Shown here piece after piece: positions 47,884 through 57,322 of a stretch of DNA of 64,000 nucleotides (position 1 is its first letter; the number at the start of each line of letters is the position of its first letter). The notes beneath the pieces are model-generated. The model was given only the letters and a program-made list of their open reading frames with translations. It was not told the origin of the DNA and did not search any database. A program made the position numbers and the translations under genes. Source of the DNA: Dictyobacter alpinus (GTDB lineage: Bacteria; Chloroflexota; Ktedonobacteria; Ktedonobacterales; Ktedonobacteraceae); assembly GCF_003967575.1 (NCBI RefSeq), contig NZ_BIFT01000001.1, positions 62,001 through 126,000 of the forward strand, read 5' to 3'.

Positions 47884-48588
47884 ATGAACCTTGCCGCACC
47901 TATTTATACGGGACCAACTCCCGGTTCACCTGAACAGGTCAATGCGATTATTGCTGAATTACGACGTCTCTATCCCCAGGCGAAATGTTCACTCGACTTC
48001 TCAAATCCAGTTGAGCTTCTAATTGCCACTCAACTCTCGGCCCAGTGTACTGATGAACGAGTCAATATTGTGACGGCTAAGCTCTTTAAGAAATATCCAT
48101 CTGTCAATGACTTTGCAGAAGCTTCACAGGAGGAGTTAGAGCAAGATATTCGTTCAACAGGCTTTTATCGCAATAAAGCTAAGAATATTCGTGCTACCAG
48201 TCAGCGGCTAATCTCTGTCTATGGGGGTAAGGTTCCTCGTACTATGGAAGATCTTCTTACTCTTCCAGGGGTTGCTCGCAAAACAGCCAATGTAGTACTT
48301 GGCAATGCCTTTGGGATTGTTGTTGGCTTCGTGGTTGATACACATGTAGGCCGACTCTCACGTCGCTTTGGCTGGACGACCAATACAGATCCAGTTAAAA
48401 TTGAGCAGGAATTAATGCTAATTGTACCAAAACAAGATTGGCTCGACTTATCCCACCTGCTCATTTTCCATGGCCGTGCTATCTGTGATGCGCGCAAGCC
48501 GCTTTGTGAGCAATGCACCATTGCCCATCTTTGTCCATCAGCATTCGCGGCGACCCCGGTCCGTAATACAAGCACAAAAATCCATTAG
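47884..48588 (+). CDS. nth: Endonuclease III
   Basis: The 234-residue DNA glycosylase/AP lyase removes oxidised pyrimidines. The helix-hairpin-helix LPGVARKTANVVLGNAFG contains the catalytic Lys, VDTHVGRLSRRFGW the catalytic Asp, and CDARKPLCEQCTIAHLC the [4Fe-4S] ligands spaced 6-2-5. Length and motifs are normal. The ATG at 47884 has only a weak site (AGAAAAG), and a hairpin-rich leader precedes it. A GNAT gene follows after 42 nt. Confidence 0.94.
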   Translation: MNLAAPIYTGPTPGSPEQVNAIIAELRRLYPQAKCSLDFSNPVELLIATQLSAQCTDERVNIVTAKLFKKYPSVNDFAEASQEELEQDIRSTGFYRNKAKNIRATSQRLISVYGGKVPRTMEDLLTLPGVARKTANVVLGNAFGIVVGFVVDTHVGRLSRRFGWTTNTDPVKIEQELMLIVPKQDWLDLSHLLIFHGRAICDARKPLCEQCTIAHLCPSAFAATPVRNTSTKIH

Positions 48589-48630
48589 ATATATAACGCC
48601 ATATTCCAATAATTATAGAAAGTTACAACG

Positions 48631-49095
48631 ATGATAACTCCAATTGATTATCGATCTATTAGCGCAAAAATGACGTATACATTACGCCACCAAACTCTAA
48701 GGCCGCATCAATCATTGGCAAGTTGTACTTATCCATTAGATGAGGAAACAAGCAGTTATCATGTGGGGGCTTTTCTACAGCAAGATTTAATTGGAGTTGG
48801 CTCACTTTTTCGCGAAGCTCAAGATGGGTCGACGAACTCCACTAGCTGGCGTATTCGTGGAATGGCCGTGCTAGATAGTGCACAAGGACAGGGCGTGGGA
48901 GGACATATCTTACAGACTCTGATCAATTATGCATCAAAGCAGGAGTTGCCTTGCGCTATCTGGTGCAATGGACGCTCAACAGCGCAGGGTTTTTATACGC
49001 GTTTCGGCTTTACACAGCATGGGCCAATATTCGATCTTCCTCCTATCGGCCCTCACGTTCTACTAGTTAAAACTATCACAAGCAAAATTATATAA
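48631..49095 (+). CDS. GNAT family N-acetyltransferase
   Basis: The 154-residue protein has the GNAT acetyl-CoA loop AVLDSAQGQGVGGHILQTL (QGQGVG matching Q/RxxGxG/A) and the following beta-bulge region LPCAIWCNGRSTAQGFYTRF with the Tyr often used as general acid. The substrate is unknown. It starts 42 nt after nth and is probably cotranscribed with it. The ribosome site is weak. Confidence 0.75.
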   Translation: MITPIDYRSISAKMTYTLRHQTLRPHQSLASCTYPLDEETSSYHVGAFLQQDLIGVGSLFREAQDGSTNSTSWRIRGMAVLDSAQGQGVGGHILQTLINYASKQELPCAIWCNGRSTAQGFYTRFGFTQHGPIFDLPPIGPHVLLVKTITSKII

Positions 49096-49160
49096 ATCTA
49101 TCTGCGAATTCCTCATTTACTACTTGTATAGTAATAACATATGGCTATATATAGCTTACA

Positions 49161-50075
49161 CTAAATACGGATCCAAAGCGCACCAGGCAGGATCTCTGCG
49201 TCAACAGTGGTTATATGATCCTCCTCCCCATCAGCTTGCATAGTAGCCGGCTGTTTACTCTCAATGTGAATACTTCTGGCCTGATAGAAAGTAACTTCTG
49301 GCTCATTGATATGTTTACCTTGCCTGACACCGGGAAAAAGTTTGAGTACACGCCAGAGAGGCATATAATCCACTATACAAACATCAAGTAAACCATCCGT
49401 ATAATCAGCCCTGGGATTAATATGAAAACCTGCTCCATAAGCAGGTCCGTTAGTGACGGCGAGTAAGACATAGCGTTTTTCCACTACTTGCTCAATCTCC
49501 CCATCATCAATACGAAAGGTTAACCAGGGACAATGATGAAAACCAAAGAGCAGTTTGCGTAAGGCTGCCACATAGTATAAATTGGCTCCACTTATCCAGG
49601 GTATATTTTTCATGTGGTTAGTGAGGGCGCCAATTTCTGCATCCATACCAATACTAAAACCATTAGCAAAGTAAGTGTTGTTCACGCGGCCTGCATCAAC
49701 ACTCGTCAAATGGCCATTAAAAGCGCGCTCAATGGCTTGTTCAGGCTGACCTGGTAATTTGAGTGTGTTGCGAGCAAAGTCGTTACCTGAACCTGCCGCA
49801 ACGATTCCGAGTGGAACTCGTCTTCCCGCGGTGAGCAGACCATTCACAACTTCATGGATAGTGCCATCTCCACCAACAACGATTATCTCTCGATTAGCCA
49901 TCGCAGCTTGCTGAGCTAAATCTCTAGCGTGTCCAGCACGCCTTGTTTCGATATATTCAGCATGATAACTCTGCACATATTGTGGCAGCAGGTTTTGATA
50001 GATCTCCATGCTGCCACGATTAGCTACTGGATTTAAAATCACGAGGGGATTCCCTGTGGAAGACGATGTTTCCAT
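49161..50075 (-). CDS. Diacylglycerol kinase-family lipid kinase (DgkB/YegS-like)
   Basis: The 304-residue protein has the family hallmarks VILNPVANRG, the nucleotide-binding VVGGDGTIHEVVNGL, IVAAGSGNDFARN and the C-terminal MQADGEE (usual DGE active-site motif). It phosphorylates a lipid such as diacylglycerol or a related substrate at the membrane. The ATG at 50075 follows GGAGGAG; the frame extends 45 codons upstream without support. Confidence 0.87.
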   Translation of the reverse strand: METSSSTGNPLVILNPVANRGSMEIYQNLLPQYVQSYHAEYIETRRAGHARDLAQQAAMANREIIVVGGDGTIHEVVNGLLTAGRRVPLGIVAAGSGNDFARNTLKLPGQPEQAIERAFNGHLTSVDAGRVNNTYFANGFSIGMDAEIGALTNHMKNIPWISGANLYYVAALRKLLFGFHHCPWLTFRIDDGEIEQVVEKRYVLLAVTNGPAYGAGFHINPRADYTDGLLDVCIVDYMPLWRVLKLFPGVRQGKHINEPEVTFYQARSIHIESKQPATMQADGEEDHITTVDAEILPGALWIRI

Positions 50076-50203
50076 ACCCGCAACTCCTCCTAAATTGAGC
50101 TTGTAGTGGGTCAATTGTAACATCTTCATCCGGAAAAGACTATTCTTTATTTTTAGTGCTATACCCATCAATTGGATGGGCTGTGTTAGCCATGCGTGAG
50201 CGG

Positions 50204-50235
50204 CATTCACGATTGCTTTTCAAGAACAATGCTAT
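50204..50235 (+). repeat. Short dispersed repeat, copy 2
   Basis: It shares the 18-base run CATTCACGATTGCTTTTC with 20870, followed by AAGAACAATGCTATA. It ends just inside the 3' end of the amidohydrolase gene and can fold (ATTG...CAAT inside GCATT...AATGC). Confidence 0.55.
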
Positions 50236-51086
50236 AGACGATAAAAGGTTCGAGCATTTTCAACCCAAAGTTTACGGCTGGCTTCTGGAGAAAGATGGGT
50301 TGTCAACATATCTAGAGTCTCAACCCAGCGTGGATAGCTGGTTGCTTGAATGGCTACCGGCCAGTCGCCTCCATACATAATGCGATCTTCCCCAAAGGCT
50401 GAAATAATATGTTCCACATATGGGGCCAGATCTTCAGCCTTCCAATGTGCTAGATCGGCTTCGGTAGCTAAGCCACTGATCTTACAGACAACATTGGGGT
50501 TAGCCGCCATGGCATCAATGTGTTGACGCCATGGATCTAAGCGCTGGCCTTTAATGTCTGGCTTGGCTATATGATCCAGGACAAAGGCGGTATTGGGACA
50601 GTGACGCACCAACTCAACTGCGCTCTCAAGTTGTTGCTGAAGCACACAGATGTCAAAAGAGAGTCCATAGTCAGGTAATATCTGCACCCCACGAATAAAG
50701 TCTGGTCTGAGGCAATAGGCGCTATCCGCCTCTCCCTGGAGCATACGTCGTACACCTTTAATCAATGGACTCATCTGTACCAGTTCAGTAAGATACGCAT
50801 GGATGCGCTCACCATCTTCGACAGGCGCATACGCAACAATACCACGCAGGCGGCTATCTTTTTTGGCTTGTTCAACCACCCACCTGGCTTCGAGCAACTT
50901 ATATGGGGCATCGACATCAACTTCTATGTAGACCATTCCTTCAATGTCAATTCCTTGCGTATGTTGCTGATACTCTGGCAATAGATAACTCTGGTTAAGG
51001 ATCGCGGCATTATCCAACCAGCTCATGCGAAAATGCTGGGGGTCCCAGAGATGGACATGGGTATCAATAATTGGAAAATTTGGCAT
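50232..51086 (-). CDS. Amidohydrolase family 2 protein (COG3618 lactonase-like)
   Basis: The 284-residue TIM-barrel protein begins IIDTHVHLWDPQHF (metal-binding HxH), has FVLDHIAKPDIKG in the middle (His ligand) and MYGGDWPVA near the end (catalytic/metal Asp). This set fits amidohydrolase_2 proteins of the L-rhamnono/L-fucono-lactonase group, so sugar-lactone hydrolysis is possible. ATG at 51086 follows GGAAGG. It sits between the lipid kinase and the ComM-like gene on the same strand. Confidence 0.8.
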   Translation of the reverse strand: MPNFPIIDTHVHLWDPQHFRMSWLDNAAILNQSYLLPEYQQHTQGIDIEGMVYIEVDVDAPYKLLEARWVVEQAKKDSRLRGIVAYAPVEDGERIHAYLTELVQMSPLIKGVRRMLQGEADSAYCLRPDFIRGVQILPDYGLSFDICVLQQQLESAVELVRHCPNTAFVLDHIAKPDIKGQRLDPWRQHIDAMAANPNVVCKISGLATEADLAHWKAEDLAPYVEHIISAFGEDRIMYGGDWPVAIQATSYPRWVETLDMLTTHLSPEASRKLWVENARTFYRL

Positions 51087-51125
51087 CTATGGCAATTTCC
51101 TTCCTTAATCTTTCTATATACTTCA

Positions 51126-52655
51126 TTAGTTCCGTACTTTGGGACGATATTGAATAGCTTCAGCTACGTGATTAGCAGCAATAATATCACAGTCAGCCAG
51201 ATCAGCAATTGTGCGCGCCAGTTTAAGCACCCGGTGAAAAGCGCGAGCAGAGAGATGCAATTGCTGCATGGCTGCTTTGAGTAATTTCTCTCCCCCTGCA
51301 TCTACGCTACAAAAATTTCGTACTTCGGCTGGACCCATTTCAGAATTACAATTGAGGGCAGTAGCTTTTAAGCGCTGCTGTTGACGCTCTCGTGCCTTTT
51401 GTACACGTTGGCGGATTACAGCGGAAGGCTCTACCTGCCGTTTGTCTGCCAGCTTTTCGTAATCGACACGCGGTACTTCTACATGGATGTCGATACGATC
51501 CAATAATGGACCACTAATGCGCTTTTGATAACGCGCAATAGCGGTAGCGGAACAGCTACATTCACGCACAGGATCACCATAGTAACCACAGGGACAGGGA
51601 TTCATGGCGGCGACCAGCATAAAGTTGGCAGGATAGGTGATGCTCCCTTGCGCTCGTGAAATGGTGACGATTTTGTCTTCAAGGGGCTGACGCATCACTT
51701 CAAGGACGTTTTGCCCAAATTCGGGAAGTTCGTCCAGGAACAGGACACCACGATGGGAGAGGCTAATTTCTCCTGGTCGCGGTATACGGCCACCACCAAC
51801 TAGTCCCGCATGGCTGATGGTATGATGCGGTGCGCGAAAAGGTCGTTGCCGCACCAGGGGAACGTCTGTTGAGAGCATACCACTCACACTATAAATCTTC
51901 GTGACATCTAAAGCTTCTTCAATTAACATACGCGGGAGAATCGACGGCAGCGCGCGGGCCAGCAATGTCTTGCCAGATCCGGGAGGGCCACTCATTAAGA
52001 TGTTATGGCCTCCACTGGCGGCTACCTCTAGCGCTCTCTTAACATGCTCTTGCCCTCGAACAGCGGCCATTTCTTGTCCCGCATAGAGCTCACTGTCATG
52101 ATCTAATAGGGTAGGATCACAAACATATTGTTGAATCAAAGCAACGCCATTCAGATGATCAATTAACTGGCGCAATGTCTCAACCGGATAAACCTCAATG
52201 CCCTCAACCAGGGTCGCTTCCATGGCATCAATAGCGGGAACAAAGACGGTTTTCACGTGTCGCTCACGCGCCAGAGCGACCATTGGCAGTACACCATTTG
52301 TGTGTCGTACGCTACCATCAAGAGAGAGCTCTCCCAAAAACAGAGAGGCATGTATCAATTCATTATTGTTAATCTGCTCGGATGCCAGTAGAATACCAAT
52401 TGCGATTGGTAAATCATAGACTGGCCCTTCTTTTCGCAAGTCTGCGGGCGCAAGGTTGACAGTAATCCGCTTAAAAGGAAACGTACAATTGCTATTTTTA
52501 ATGGCGGCTCGGACCCGATCTTTGGCTTCATTGACGGCTGCGTCGGGCAATCCCACAATAGTGAAAGCGCTTAAACCATTTGCCAGATCAACCTCTACTT
52601 CAATGATAGCTCCCTCCAAACCAACCACTGCACAGCTACGAGCCATTGATAGCAT
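51126..52655 (-). CDS. YifB/ComM family Mg-chelatase-like AAA+ ATPase
   Basis: The 509-residue protein has the N-terminal ChlI/Lon-like S16 fold (GLSAFTIVGLPDAAVNEAKD, NLAPADLRKEG), the AAA+ core with Walker A SGPPGSGKTLLARALP and Walker B GVLFLDELPEF, a cysteine-rich AMNPCPCGYYGD segment and the C-terminal Mg_chelatase_C (LSARAFHRVLKLARTIADL). In Gram-negative bacteria ComM is a hexameric branch-migration helicase used in natural transformation. The ATG at 52655 follows AGGAAGG; the upstream frame lacks a site. Confidence 0.9.
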   Translation of the reverse strand: MLSMARSCAVVGLEGAIIEVEVDLANGLSAFTIVGLPDAAVNEAKDRVRAAIKNSNCTFPFKRITVNLAPADLRKEGPVYDLPIAIGILLASEQINNNELIHASLFLGELSLDGSVRHTNGVLPMVALARERHVKTVFVPAIDAMEATLVEGIEVYPVETLRQLIDHLNGVALIQQYVCDPTLLDHDSELYAGQEMAAVRGQEHVKRALEVAASGGHNILMSGPPGSGKTLLARALPSILPRMLIEEALDVTKIYSVSGMLSTDVPLVRQRPFRAPHHTISHAGLVGGGRIPRPGEISLSHRGVLFLDELPEFGQNVLEVMRQPLEDKIVTISRAQGSITYPANFMLVAAMNPCPCGYYGDPVRECSCSATAIARYQKRISGPLLDRIDIHVEVPRVDYEKLADKRQVEPSAVIRQRVQKARERQQQRLKATALNCNSEMGPAEVRNFCSVDAGGEKLLKAAMQQLHLSARAFHRVLKLARTIADLADCDIIAANHVAEAIQYRPKVRN

Positions 52656-52779
52656 ACACCGCAATCCTTCCTCTCTAAGTATTCTCTCTCTCTTAATGCA
52701 CATTATGCACAGCCAAAGCGGAAAAGGCAAGAGACGAGATTATCTTGCGCCTTGCTTTTCCCTGGCCGTACTCGATACT

Positions 52780-53955
52780 TTACTCGCAATGTAAATTCCA
52801 CCACCGCTGATGCCATTTACGTGCGGCTTGCAAGGCTTGCCGGGAATCATTACTAAAAGCCGTCTGACAACTATGCAGCTCAGGTGCTTTGTCGTATAAA
52901 TCAATAATCCCAGCATCAACACCCATCAATGCCTCAACCACAGCAACTGAACAATAAGGCACATAGGGAGCACTATAACCACCTTCATGAAAAAAGACAA
53001 GTCGTCCTTCACAGACTTCGGCCGCTAAATCAACCATCATTGCAGCCAGGCTACGATAACCATCCATGGTCATCATCATTTGAGCCAGTGGGTCTAGCCA
53101 GCTGGCATCCTGTCCTGCTGAGACGAGCAATAGTTGTGGACGATACTGGCGTCCGATAGGCAATACAAGCTGCTCAAAGGCAGCCTGATAACCACGATCA
53201 CCTGTTCCTGGTGGCAGAGGAATATTCACGGTGTAGCCTTCTCCAGCGCCTTCTCCTACCTGTTCAAGCTTTCCACTGCCTTCAGGAAACCAGTCCTGCT
53301 GGTGCAAAGAAAGGAAAAGGACATTAGGATCTGTATAGAATGCGTCCTGGGTACCGTTGCCATGATGTACATCCCAGTCCACGATCATGATGCGCTCTAA
53401 TCCATATGTTTTGCGCGCATAGTTGGCCGCCAGAACCACGTTATTGAAGATACAAAAGCCCATAGCCTGGTTGCGCATAGCATGATGCCCGGGAGGCCGC
53501 AAGAGAGCATATGCATTGTCTACGCTACCTTCTAAGACGGCCTGCACGGCATTCAATGCTCCTCCGGCCGCATAGAGCGCGGCATCAAATGAGCCAGGGC
53601 TTAAAACAGTCTCGTCGTCAATTTCTCCCCATCTAGCCTTGAGAGGTCCGCGCATGCTACGTTCGGCACAGGTGCGAATGCCAGCAATATACTCAGGTGT
53701 GTGATAACTGGTCAGCTCGCTCTCACTGGCTGGACGAGCTATCAGAGGAGCCATCTGAGCACTCAAAGCTGTACCATCTAAAAACTCTTTGGTACGGCGT
53801 ATAATCATAGAGGATGACGGATGTGGCTCTGGCGTGAGTTCAAATGAACCGTGACGAGTAATTACAGTAGATTCAGTACCCGTATCATGCGCTAAAAAAC
53901 GCTGATCATAGATCAGACCTGAACGCCGTATAGGATAATAGGTTATGTCCAACAT
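52780..53955 (-). CDS. Histone deacetylase family (acetoin utilisation/APAH-like) protein
   Basis: The 391-residue protein shows LLRPPGHHAMRNQAMGFCIF with the His-His pair, VDWDVHHGNGTQDAFY with zinc ligands D and H, SAGQDASWLDPLAQ with the second Asp, and HEGGYS with the catalytic Tyr region, so all active-site elements appear intact. It is class II-like. Substrates in bacteria are acetylated proteins, polyamines or small molecules; the real one is unknown. ATG at 53955 follows GAAGGGAAG. Confidence 0.88.
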   Translation of the reverse strand: MLDITYYPIRRSGLIYDQRFLAHDTGTESTVITRHGSFELTPEPHPSSSMIIRRTKEFLDGTALSAQMAPLIARPASESELTSYHTPEYIAGIRTCAERSMRGPLKARWGEIDDETVLSPGSFDAALYAAGGALNAVQAVLEGSVDNAYALLRPPGHHAMRNQAMGFCIFNNVVLAANYARKTYGLERIMIVDWDVHHGNGTQDAFYTDPNVLFLSLHQQDWFPEGSGKLEQVGEGAGEGYTVNIPLPPGTGDRGYQAAFEQLVLPIGRQYRPQLLLVSAGQDASWLDPLAQMMMTMDGYRSLAAMMVDLAAEVCEGRLVFFHEGGYSAPYVPYCSVAVVEALMGVDAGIIDLYDKAPELHSCQTAFSNDSRQALQAARKWHQRWWNLHCE

Positions 53956-54164
53956 AGCTGGCTTCCCTTCAGATGAAAAGAATGTTCTAATATACAGAGA
54001 AAGGTATGCGACTTTATTTCAATCTTACCTGAGAGATGGGACATTGATCTCCCAACCTCACTAAAAAACAATACTCAAACGTATTAAGAAGTGAGGCAGG
54101 TTTCAAACAGAACATTAGTATTTACAATGATACGATAAAGTAGTCCTACATGGAGCCCACAGCG

Positions 54165-54193
54165 TGTACATGTTTCCCGAACTAGTGTATAAT
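54165..54193 (+). promoter_or_regulatory. Candidate promoter of the zinc-ribbon kinase
   Basis: TGTACA (54165-54170), exact 17-bp spacer, TATAAT (54188-54193). It predicts an untranslated leader of about 280 nt. Confidence 0.45.
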
Positions 54194-54382
54194 GCGAATG
54201 CGGGCGTGAAAGCGGCCTGAGCAACCTTTAAAAAATCGTCCTGCTTTGCATCACGATAGATGGTCTCCTCGTCACGTATGTTTTTTATTCACAGTTGAAT
54301 ATTTTGAGCCCCTGATAAGTTATGGGGATTTTACGCCTGAACATAGATGATTATCATCATTTAATCATCGAAAGGTGCGTTT

Positions 54383-54451
54383 ATGGTGGAGAAGGATATT
54401 TATTGCAATTTGGCAACTTCATCCACCAATATTTTTAAGGTTCTCCGTTAA
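54383..54451 (+). CDS. Possible 22-residue leader peptide
   Basis: ATG follows AAAGGTGCG, and the frame reads MVEKDIYCNLATSSTNIFKV then LR-stop, ending 29 nt before the kinase gene. TGGTGGA at its start can pair with TCCACCA within it, followed by AATATTTTT, a weak attenuator-like arrangement. Confidence 0.3.
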   Translation: MVEKDIYCNLATSSTNIFKVLR

Positions 54452-54480
54452 TAAGGCAGGGCATTTCACTGGAGGAACGA

Positions 54481-56094
54481 ATGATAGAGACAGTCCCATC
54501 TGGTACGATACTGCATGGACGTTATCGTATCGAACGTGTTTTAGGTAGTGGTGGCTTTGGTCACGTCTACCTGGCACATGACCAGATGACAAATCAGCAA
54601 GCGGCAGTCAAAGAATATTTAGTGACGGGAGCAAGCGGGCAGGAACAACTGAAACATGAGGCTCGCGTCCTTAGTCAGTTACATCATCCGAATCTTCCGG
54701 CTTTTATGGATAGCTTCATTGAGCGCGGACGCTACTATGTGGTCCTGAGCTATATTGAGGGCGACGATTTAACAGATTTGATTCGTGTGACCCGACAGCG
54801 CAACGGAGTGATCCCTATACCGCAAATACTGAGTTGGATTTTGTCGATCTGCGATGGTGTTATGTTTATGCATAGCCAGCGTCCGGTTGTCATTCATCGC
54901 GATATTAAACCGGATAATATTCGTATTACTCCCAGTGGAACTGCTGTGCTGGTGGACCTTGGCAATGCGAAAGCAGTGGCTGATGGCGCCCGTACATTAT
55001 TCTTTATTCGCCACCAGGGAACTCCCGGCTATGCCCCTCCTGAACAGTATCCTGGTGGTACGGGCACGGATGCTCGCTCCGATGTATATGCTCTCGGTGG
55101 GACTCTCTATTTTGCCTTGACTGCTACCGAGCCCGCAAGTGTCTCGAATCGCAACCAATCGATTCAACAAGGTCGCCCTGATCTGCTTTCATTACAGGAC
55201 CATCTGGCCAATAATCCACCTGAGGAAAGTCCTGAGGCCAATGCTGCCCGCCAGTTTCGCCTGGGCGTGACCAAGCCTTCTAAACCGGCTCCACGTCACT
55301 CTCACCATATTGCTCAACTTGGGACGCTTCCCCCAGAGATACTTAATTCGCTCAACCATATCATTCAAAAGTCTATGGCTTTGCGCCCCAGGGATCGTTA
55401 TCAGTTTGTGGCAGATTTCGCAAATGATCTAAAAAATGTGATCGCTGCTTTACCTCAGCCACCTACTCCTAACAGGCCAAAGGATCCTAATAGTACCCAG
55501 CCCGATCTGGCTGAGATCTATGATGCTCTCCAGATGGGTAAAGATGCTATGCGTCCAGCTAATACACCACCAGCAGTGGCTCCTCCTTCTCAACAATCAC
55601 CAAGGGGCGCGGCGCATGTCTGCCCACGCTGCCACAATCCACTGGCACCAAATGCCGCTTTCTGCCCACGTTGTGGCCTGTCTTTGACTAATCCAGGCAA
55701 CCATATAAATCCACCAACTCAACACGCAAGTACGGCCGTAGCTCAAGCTGATCAGACATTAATTATGTCGCAGGAACAGATGCACCAGGCTGCATTGAGT
55801 GGCTCTTCGAGCCAACAGCGCAATAGTACGCCAATGCCTCCATCAACACCCTCTGCCGGCTATAATTCTTATCCACAAGGATCGTCACAACAGGCGCAGG
55901 CCATGGCGATGCCTGCTCAATCATTTCAATCAAACTTACAAAATGGGAATGTCCCACCTGCCAGACGAACAACATCTCATCCAGGAACAACCCAAAATAA
56001 TGGTTCTGATAATTCGCGCTGGCTTATTATCGGTGGGATTGCCCTTGTGCTTGTTATTATAATCCTTGCGTTTATTTTGTTGCACCATGGATAA
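54481..56094 (+). CDS. Ser/Thr protein kinase with zinc ribbon and C-terminal membrane anchor
   Basis: The 537-residue protein has a kinase domain (about 12-330) with VLGSGGFGHVY, K44, HRDIKPDN (139-146), DLG instead of DFG (159-161) and GYAPPEQYPGG, a subtype common in Chloroflexota and cyanobacteria. A double-CxxC zinc ribbon follows (CPRCHNPLAPNAAFCPRCG), then a Gln/Ser/Pro-rich linker and a single C-terminal helix (about 512-532, WLIIGGIALVLVIIILAF), so the kinase faces the cytoplasm on a tail anchor. Key residues are present and it should be active. The ATG has GGAGGA upstream. Confidence 0.85.
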   Translation: MIETVPSGTILHGRYRIERVLGSGGFGHVYLAHDQMTNQQAAVKEYLVTGASGQEQLKHEARVLSQLHHPNLPAFMDSFIERGRYYVVLSYIEGDDLTDLIRVTRQRNGVIPIPQILSWILSICDGVMFMHSQRPVVIHRDIKPDNIRITPSGTAVLVDLGNAKAVADGARTLFFIRHQGTPGYAPPEQYPGGTGTDARSDVYALGGTLYFALTATEPASVSNRNQSIQQGRPDLLSLQDHLANNPPEESPEANAARQFRLGVTKPSKPAPRHSHHIAQLGTLPPEILNSLNHIIQKSMALRPRDRYQFVADFANDLKNVIAALPQPPTPNRPKDPNSTQPDLAEIYDALQMGKDAMRPANTPPAVAPPSQQSPRGAAHVCPRCHNPLAPNAAFCPRCGLSLTNPGNHINPPTQHASTAVAQADQTLIMSQEQMHQAALSGSSSQQRNSTPMPPSTPSAGYNSYPQGSSQQAQAMAMPAQSFQSNLQNGNVPPARRTTSHPGTTQNNGSDNSRWLIIGGIALVLVIIILAFILLHHG

Positions 56095-56117
56095 TCTTTA
56101 TCTTACATTAGTGGTCT

Positions 56118-56177
56118 GGCAATATAAAGAGAAAAGCTCTACATAACACGATGTAGAGCTTTTCTCTTTATATTGCC
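56118..56177. terminator. Very long perfect inverted repeat / bidirectional terminator
   Basis: 27-nt perfectly complementary arms (GGCAATATAAAG... to ...CTTTATATTGCC) around a 6-nt loop, between the convergent kinase and APH-like genes. Confidence 0.9.
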
Positions 56178-56185
56178 GGTAAATG

Positions 56186-57283
56186 TTATTCCCACATATC
56201 TGCAAATGAGCGGCGTACACGTCCTAACCAGGCGGGCAAAGATGTTGCCCAGGTTAACCTTTCCAGCACATCATCTATAACTGCGCTCTCATCCTCTTCT
56301 TCAGCGTAAAAAAGATCTTCTAATGGGCCATTCAAGGTTGCAATAGGAGCAATAAGTGTCAGAGCATCAACCAATAATGTGGCCTCTCCTTTGCTCGGAG
56401 GGCAAATTTCTTTATATCCCTTCAGGAATCTGCCTACGCGCTCAGGTTCCATACCGCGCTTAACCAGTGGAGGAGTAACCTCACTGCCGGGTAACCAGGT
56501 CAGGGCACTAAAGTAGAACAGCGCGTATGCTACTTCAAAGATACGCTTCTCCCAGCGTGCTGCTTCCAGGCCTGTAACAGCACTGACACCAAATGGACCA
56601 AAACGTAAATTTAGAGCGTGATAGTCACCATGGATATGAAACTCTGGCAATCCATGATTGCTCCCAATCGACATCATAGCCTGCGGCAGAATCGCTTCCC
56701 ACTGCTGCGCCCATTCCTGCAAACCTGATGAAACAGCTTGCAGTGAACTTTCATTAGCCTTATTCCGAGTCAGATTAAGGTAGCCTTGAACGACACTACC
56801 CATCTGGGCCTCAACTGGCCAGCGATTCTGGGGACCCTGATAGCGTCGTGAGGCCTGGTGGATGCGCCCCAACATTGTACCCGCTGACTCTACCCAGTCC
56901 AGACTACGCAAACTGGCGGTACTAAATAGCTCACCACCAATTTGTTGCTGCACTTCAAAAAAGTCGTCACCGATCTGCACTGTTGGCTGTCCCTGCGGTG
57001 TGCTTAGAAAGGATGGCACAGGTATACCTGAGGCTTGCAAGTGCTGCTGAAAAGCATAACGAAAATCGACGTTTTCTCCCAGCGGCCCTTCAGGGCGTTC
57101 TCTCAGCACATACTTTTGTCCATCGATTTCAACAGCCAGGCTGAGATGACTGATATTGCCCGTGTCTAATGGTCCTAAATTTTTCCAGCTAGAAATGCCG
57201 AAAGCCTGCATGACCTCATTGAGGTCAAGCAGGTTTTCTTCAATGCCATTATCTTCTGTTTCGTGTTGTTCAAATTCGTTCAT
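56186..57283 (-). CDS. APH-fold phosphotransferase-like protein lacking the metal Asp
   Basis: The 365-residue protein has the aminoglycoside-phosphotransferase/choline-kinase fold: an N-lobe with YVLRERPEG (Lys region) and the catalytic loop FHIHGDYHALNLRFG (HGDxHxxN). The usual following IDFE/IDFD motif, which binds Mg-ATP, reads VTGLEAARWEKR here, with Gly where the Asp should be. Activity is therefore uncertain. The ATG follows AGGAA. It is upstream-coupled to a sulfurtransferase gene on the same strand (39 nt apart). Confidence 0.7.
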   Translation of the reverse strand: MNEFEQHETEDNGIEENLLDLNEVMQAFGISSWKNLGPLDTGNISHLSLAVEIDGQKYVLRERPEGPLGENVDFRYAFQQHLQASGIPVPSFLSTPQGQPTVQIGDDFFEVQQQIGGELFSTASLRSLDWVESAGTMLGRIHQASRRYQGPQNRWPVEAQMGSVVQGYLNLTRNKANESSLQAVSSGLQEWAQQWEAILPQAMMSIGSNHGLPEFHIHGDYHALNLRFGPFGVSAVTGLEAARWEKRIFEVAYALFYFSALTWLPGSEVTPPLVKRGMEPERVGRFLKGYKEICPPSKGEATLLVDALTLIAPIATLNGPLEDLFYAEEEDESAVIDDVLERLTWATSLPAWLGRVRRSFADMWE

Positions 57284-57322
57284 GGGTTCCTGATTTCGTA
57301 GCTCCTGCTCTTTATCTTTCTA

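Larger units (their letters stand above)
53956..54480. other. Long divergent intergenic region and kinase leader
   Basis: A candidate promoter for the downstream kinase lies at 54165-54193, a perfect 8-bp inverted repeat GATGATTA/TAATCATC at 54346-54369, and a 22-codon ORF at 54383-54451. Otherwise nothing is recognised. Confidence 0.4.
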
